Part shown: positions 5,617-6,050 of the stretch, in pieces
How positions within the stretch are numbered: the first letter of the stretch is position 1
Layout of the letters: the number at the start of each line of letters is the position of its first letter
DNA from: an uncultured Fibrobacter sp.
GTDB taxonomy: Bacteria > Fibrobacterota > Fibrobacteria > Fibrobacterales > Fibrobacteraceae
NCBI GenBank assembly: GCA_947306025.1
Contig: CAMZFJ010000126.1
Coordinates: 1-6,050, forward strand
DNA: 6,050 nt
Reading direction: 5' to 3'
Position numbers and translations under genes: made by a program
The notes under the pieces: model-generated
The model's database searches: none
What the model saw: only the letters and a program-made list of their open reading frames with translations
What the model was told of the DNA's origin: nothing

Positions 5617-5643
5617 ATCCTCGCCTTCGCGAGGATGACAATG
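5617..5643. repeat. Hairpin repeat unit C
   Basis: Perfect 8-bp arms ATCCTCGC (5617-5624) and GCGAGGAT (5629-5636) enclose a CTTC loop, followed by GACAATG. It lies immediately 3' of the TPR gene's stop on the minus strand and may protect or end that transcript. There is no T-tract on the exit side, so a classical intrinsic terminator is not supported. Confidence 0.6.
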
Positions 5644-5649
5644 AAAAAA

Positions 5650-6050
5650 CTATTTCTTTTCGCGGATGCGGGCGTAAAGCGTTTCGGCTTTTTCGGTGTC
5701 ACCAGCGTTTGAGAAGATATGACCAACGTTTTCAGCGCCAATGCGGCCCTGAGAATTGCCGGCACGCCAAGCCTTCATGTAGCATTCAAAGGCTTCATCA
5801 TAACGCTTTTGCGTAAAGTAAATCTGCCCTAAATCAAGATTTAAATCCGCAATCCCTTTCTTGTGACGGAGACCTTCTTCGAGCGTGAAAATTGCCATCC
5901 ACGGGGATTCATTCTTGACGTACATCTGTGCGAGATAACGGCGAGCCGAGACATTTTCGGGATCCATCATGATGCCGTTTTCCATTTCGTTCAAGGCGAG
6001 CCGCGTAGAATCCATGCTGCGGTAGTAATACGAAAGCGTGTAATGCACGT
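5650..6050 (-). CDS. Tetratricopeptide-repeat protein, C-terminal part (5' end outside window)
   Basis: The frame is open to the right edge and ends at TAG (5652-5650), giving about 133 residues of a longer protein. The first codon seen in frame near the edge is a GTG (6048), but it is internal to a repeat and is not taken as a start. About four TPR units are visible with a period near 34 residues. Typical positions are ALNEMENGIMMDPENVSARR, YLAQMYVKNE, then LDLGQIYFTQKRYDEAFECY and VGHIFSNAGDTEKAETLYAR. Each shows the small-residue and aromatic spacing of the helix pairs, and two DPEN/AGD-type turns are clear. TPR arrays serve as protein-interaction scaffolds; the partner and the N-terminal domain are unknown. 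Base composition is GC-richer than in the adjoining island, like the U32 gene at the other edge, which suggests both edge genes belong to the resident chromosome. Confidence 0.85.
   Translation of the reverse strand, partial: VHYTLSYYYRSMDSTRLALNEMENGIMMDPENVSARRYLAQMYVKNESPWMAIFTLEEGLRHKKGIADLNLDLGQIYFTQKRYDEAFECYMKAWRAGNSQGRIGAENVGHIFSNAGDTEKAETLYARIREKK

Noticed and set aside
5583..5765. 60-residue minus-strand open frame containing VILAKARIL and CHPEANG
   Set aside because: These peptides are the translation of the dispersed hairpin repeats, a common source of false small proteins, and the frame overlaps the better-supported TPR gene.

Overview
The window looks like a stretch of a Fibrobacter-type chromosome. 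This is an inference from style: the short intergenic hairpin repeats ending in GRTGACAA, the degenerate AGTAGGAAGTA-like runs, and the mix of GC-richer housekeeping-type genes with AT-rich accessory genes. No marker gene fixes the taxonomy.

Layout. At the left edge (1-341, + strand) is the C-terminal end of a probable peptidase U32 family protein. At the right edge (5650-6050, - strand) is the C-terminal end of a tetratricopeptide-repeat (TPR) protein. Between them lie seven genes, all on the minus strand and visibly more AT-rich than the edge genes. In transcription order they are: an Imm26-family immunity protein (5309-4839); a membrane-anchored protein with Asp-box (BNR) repeats, probably a beta-propeller (4774-3740); and a tight run of five genes (3647-407). 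The run encodes a four-helix membrane protein, a single-pass membrane protein, a DUF2019 protein, a lipoprotein-like protein, and a two-helix membrane protein with a PH-like tail. Several genes in the run overlap at stop/start, so it is probably one transcript.

How the genes may work together. Imm26 and DUF2019 are both linked to immunity against polymorphic or contact-dependent toxins. Imm26 is named for that role; for DUF2019 the link is looser. No toxin gene is present. The other genes are mostly small exported or membrane proteins without a recognisable function. The most economical reading is an acquired cluster of orphan immunity-type and envelope proteins.

Non-coding signals. An identical 25-bp sequence (3668-3692 and 5347-5371), embedded in a longer diverged match, lies upstream of both the five-gene run and the Imm26 gene. 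It holds a possible -10 element and the palindrome TTATTAGAAATAA, so it may be a shared promoter/operator or a cassette boundary. The island is bordered on both sides by same-orientation hairpin repeats ending in GRTGACA: one at 372-404 and three in a row at 5536-5643. The 340-bp gap at 5310-5649 also holds two copies of the palindrome CGCAAAATGCG 14 bp apart.
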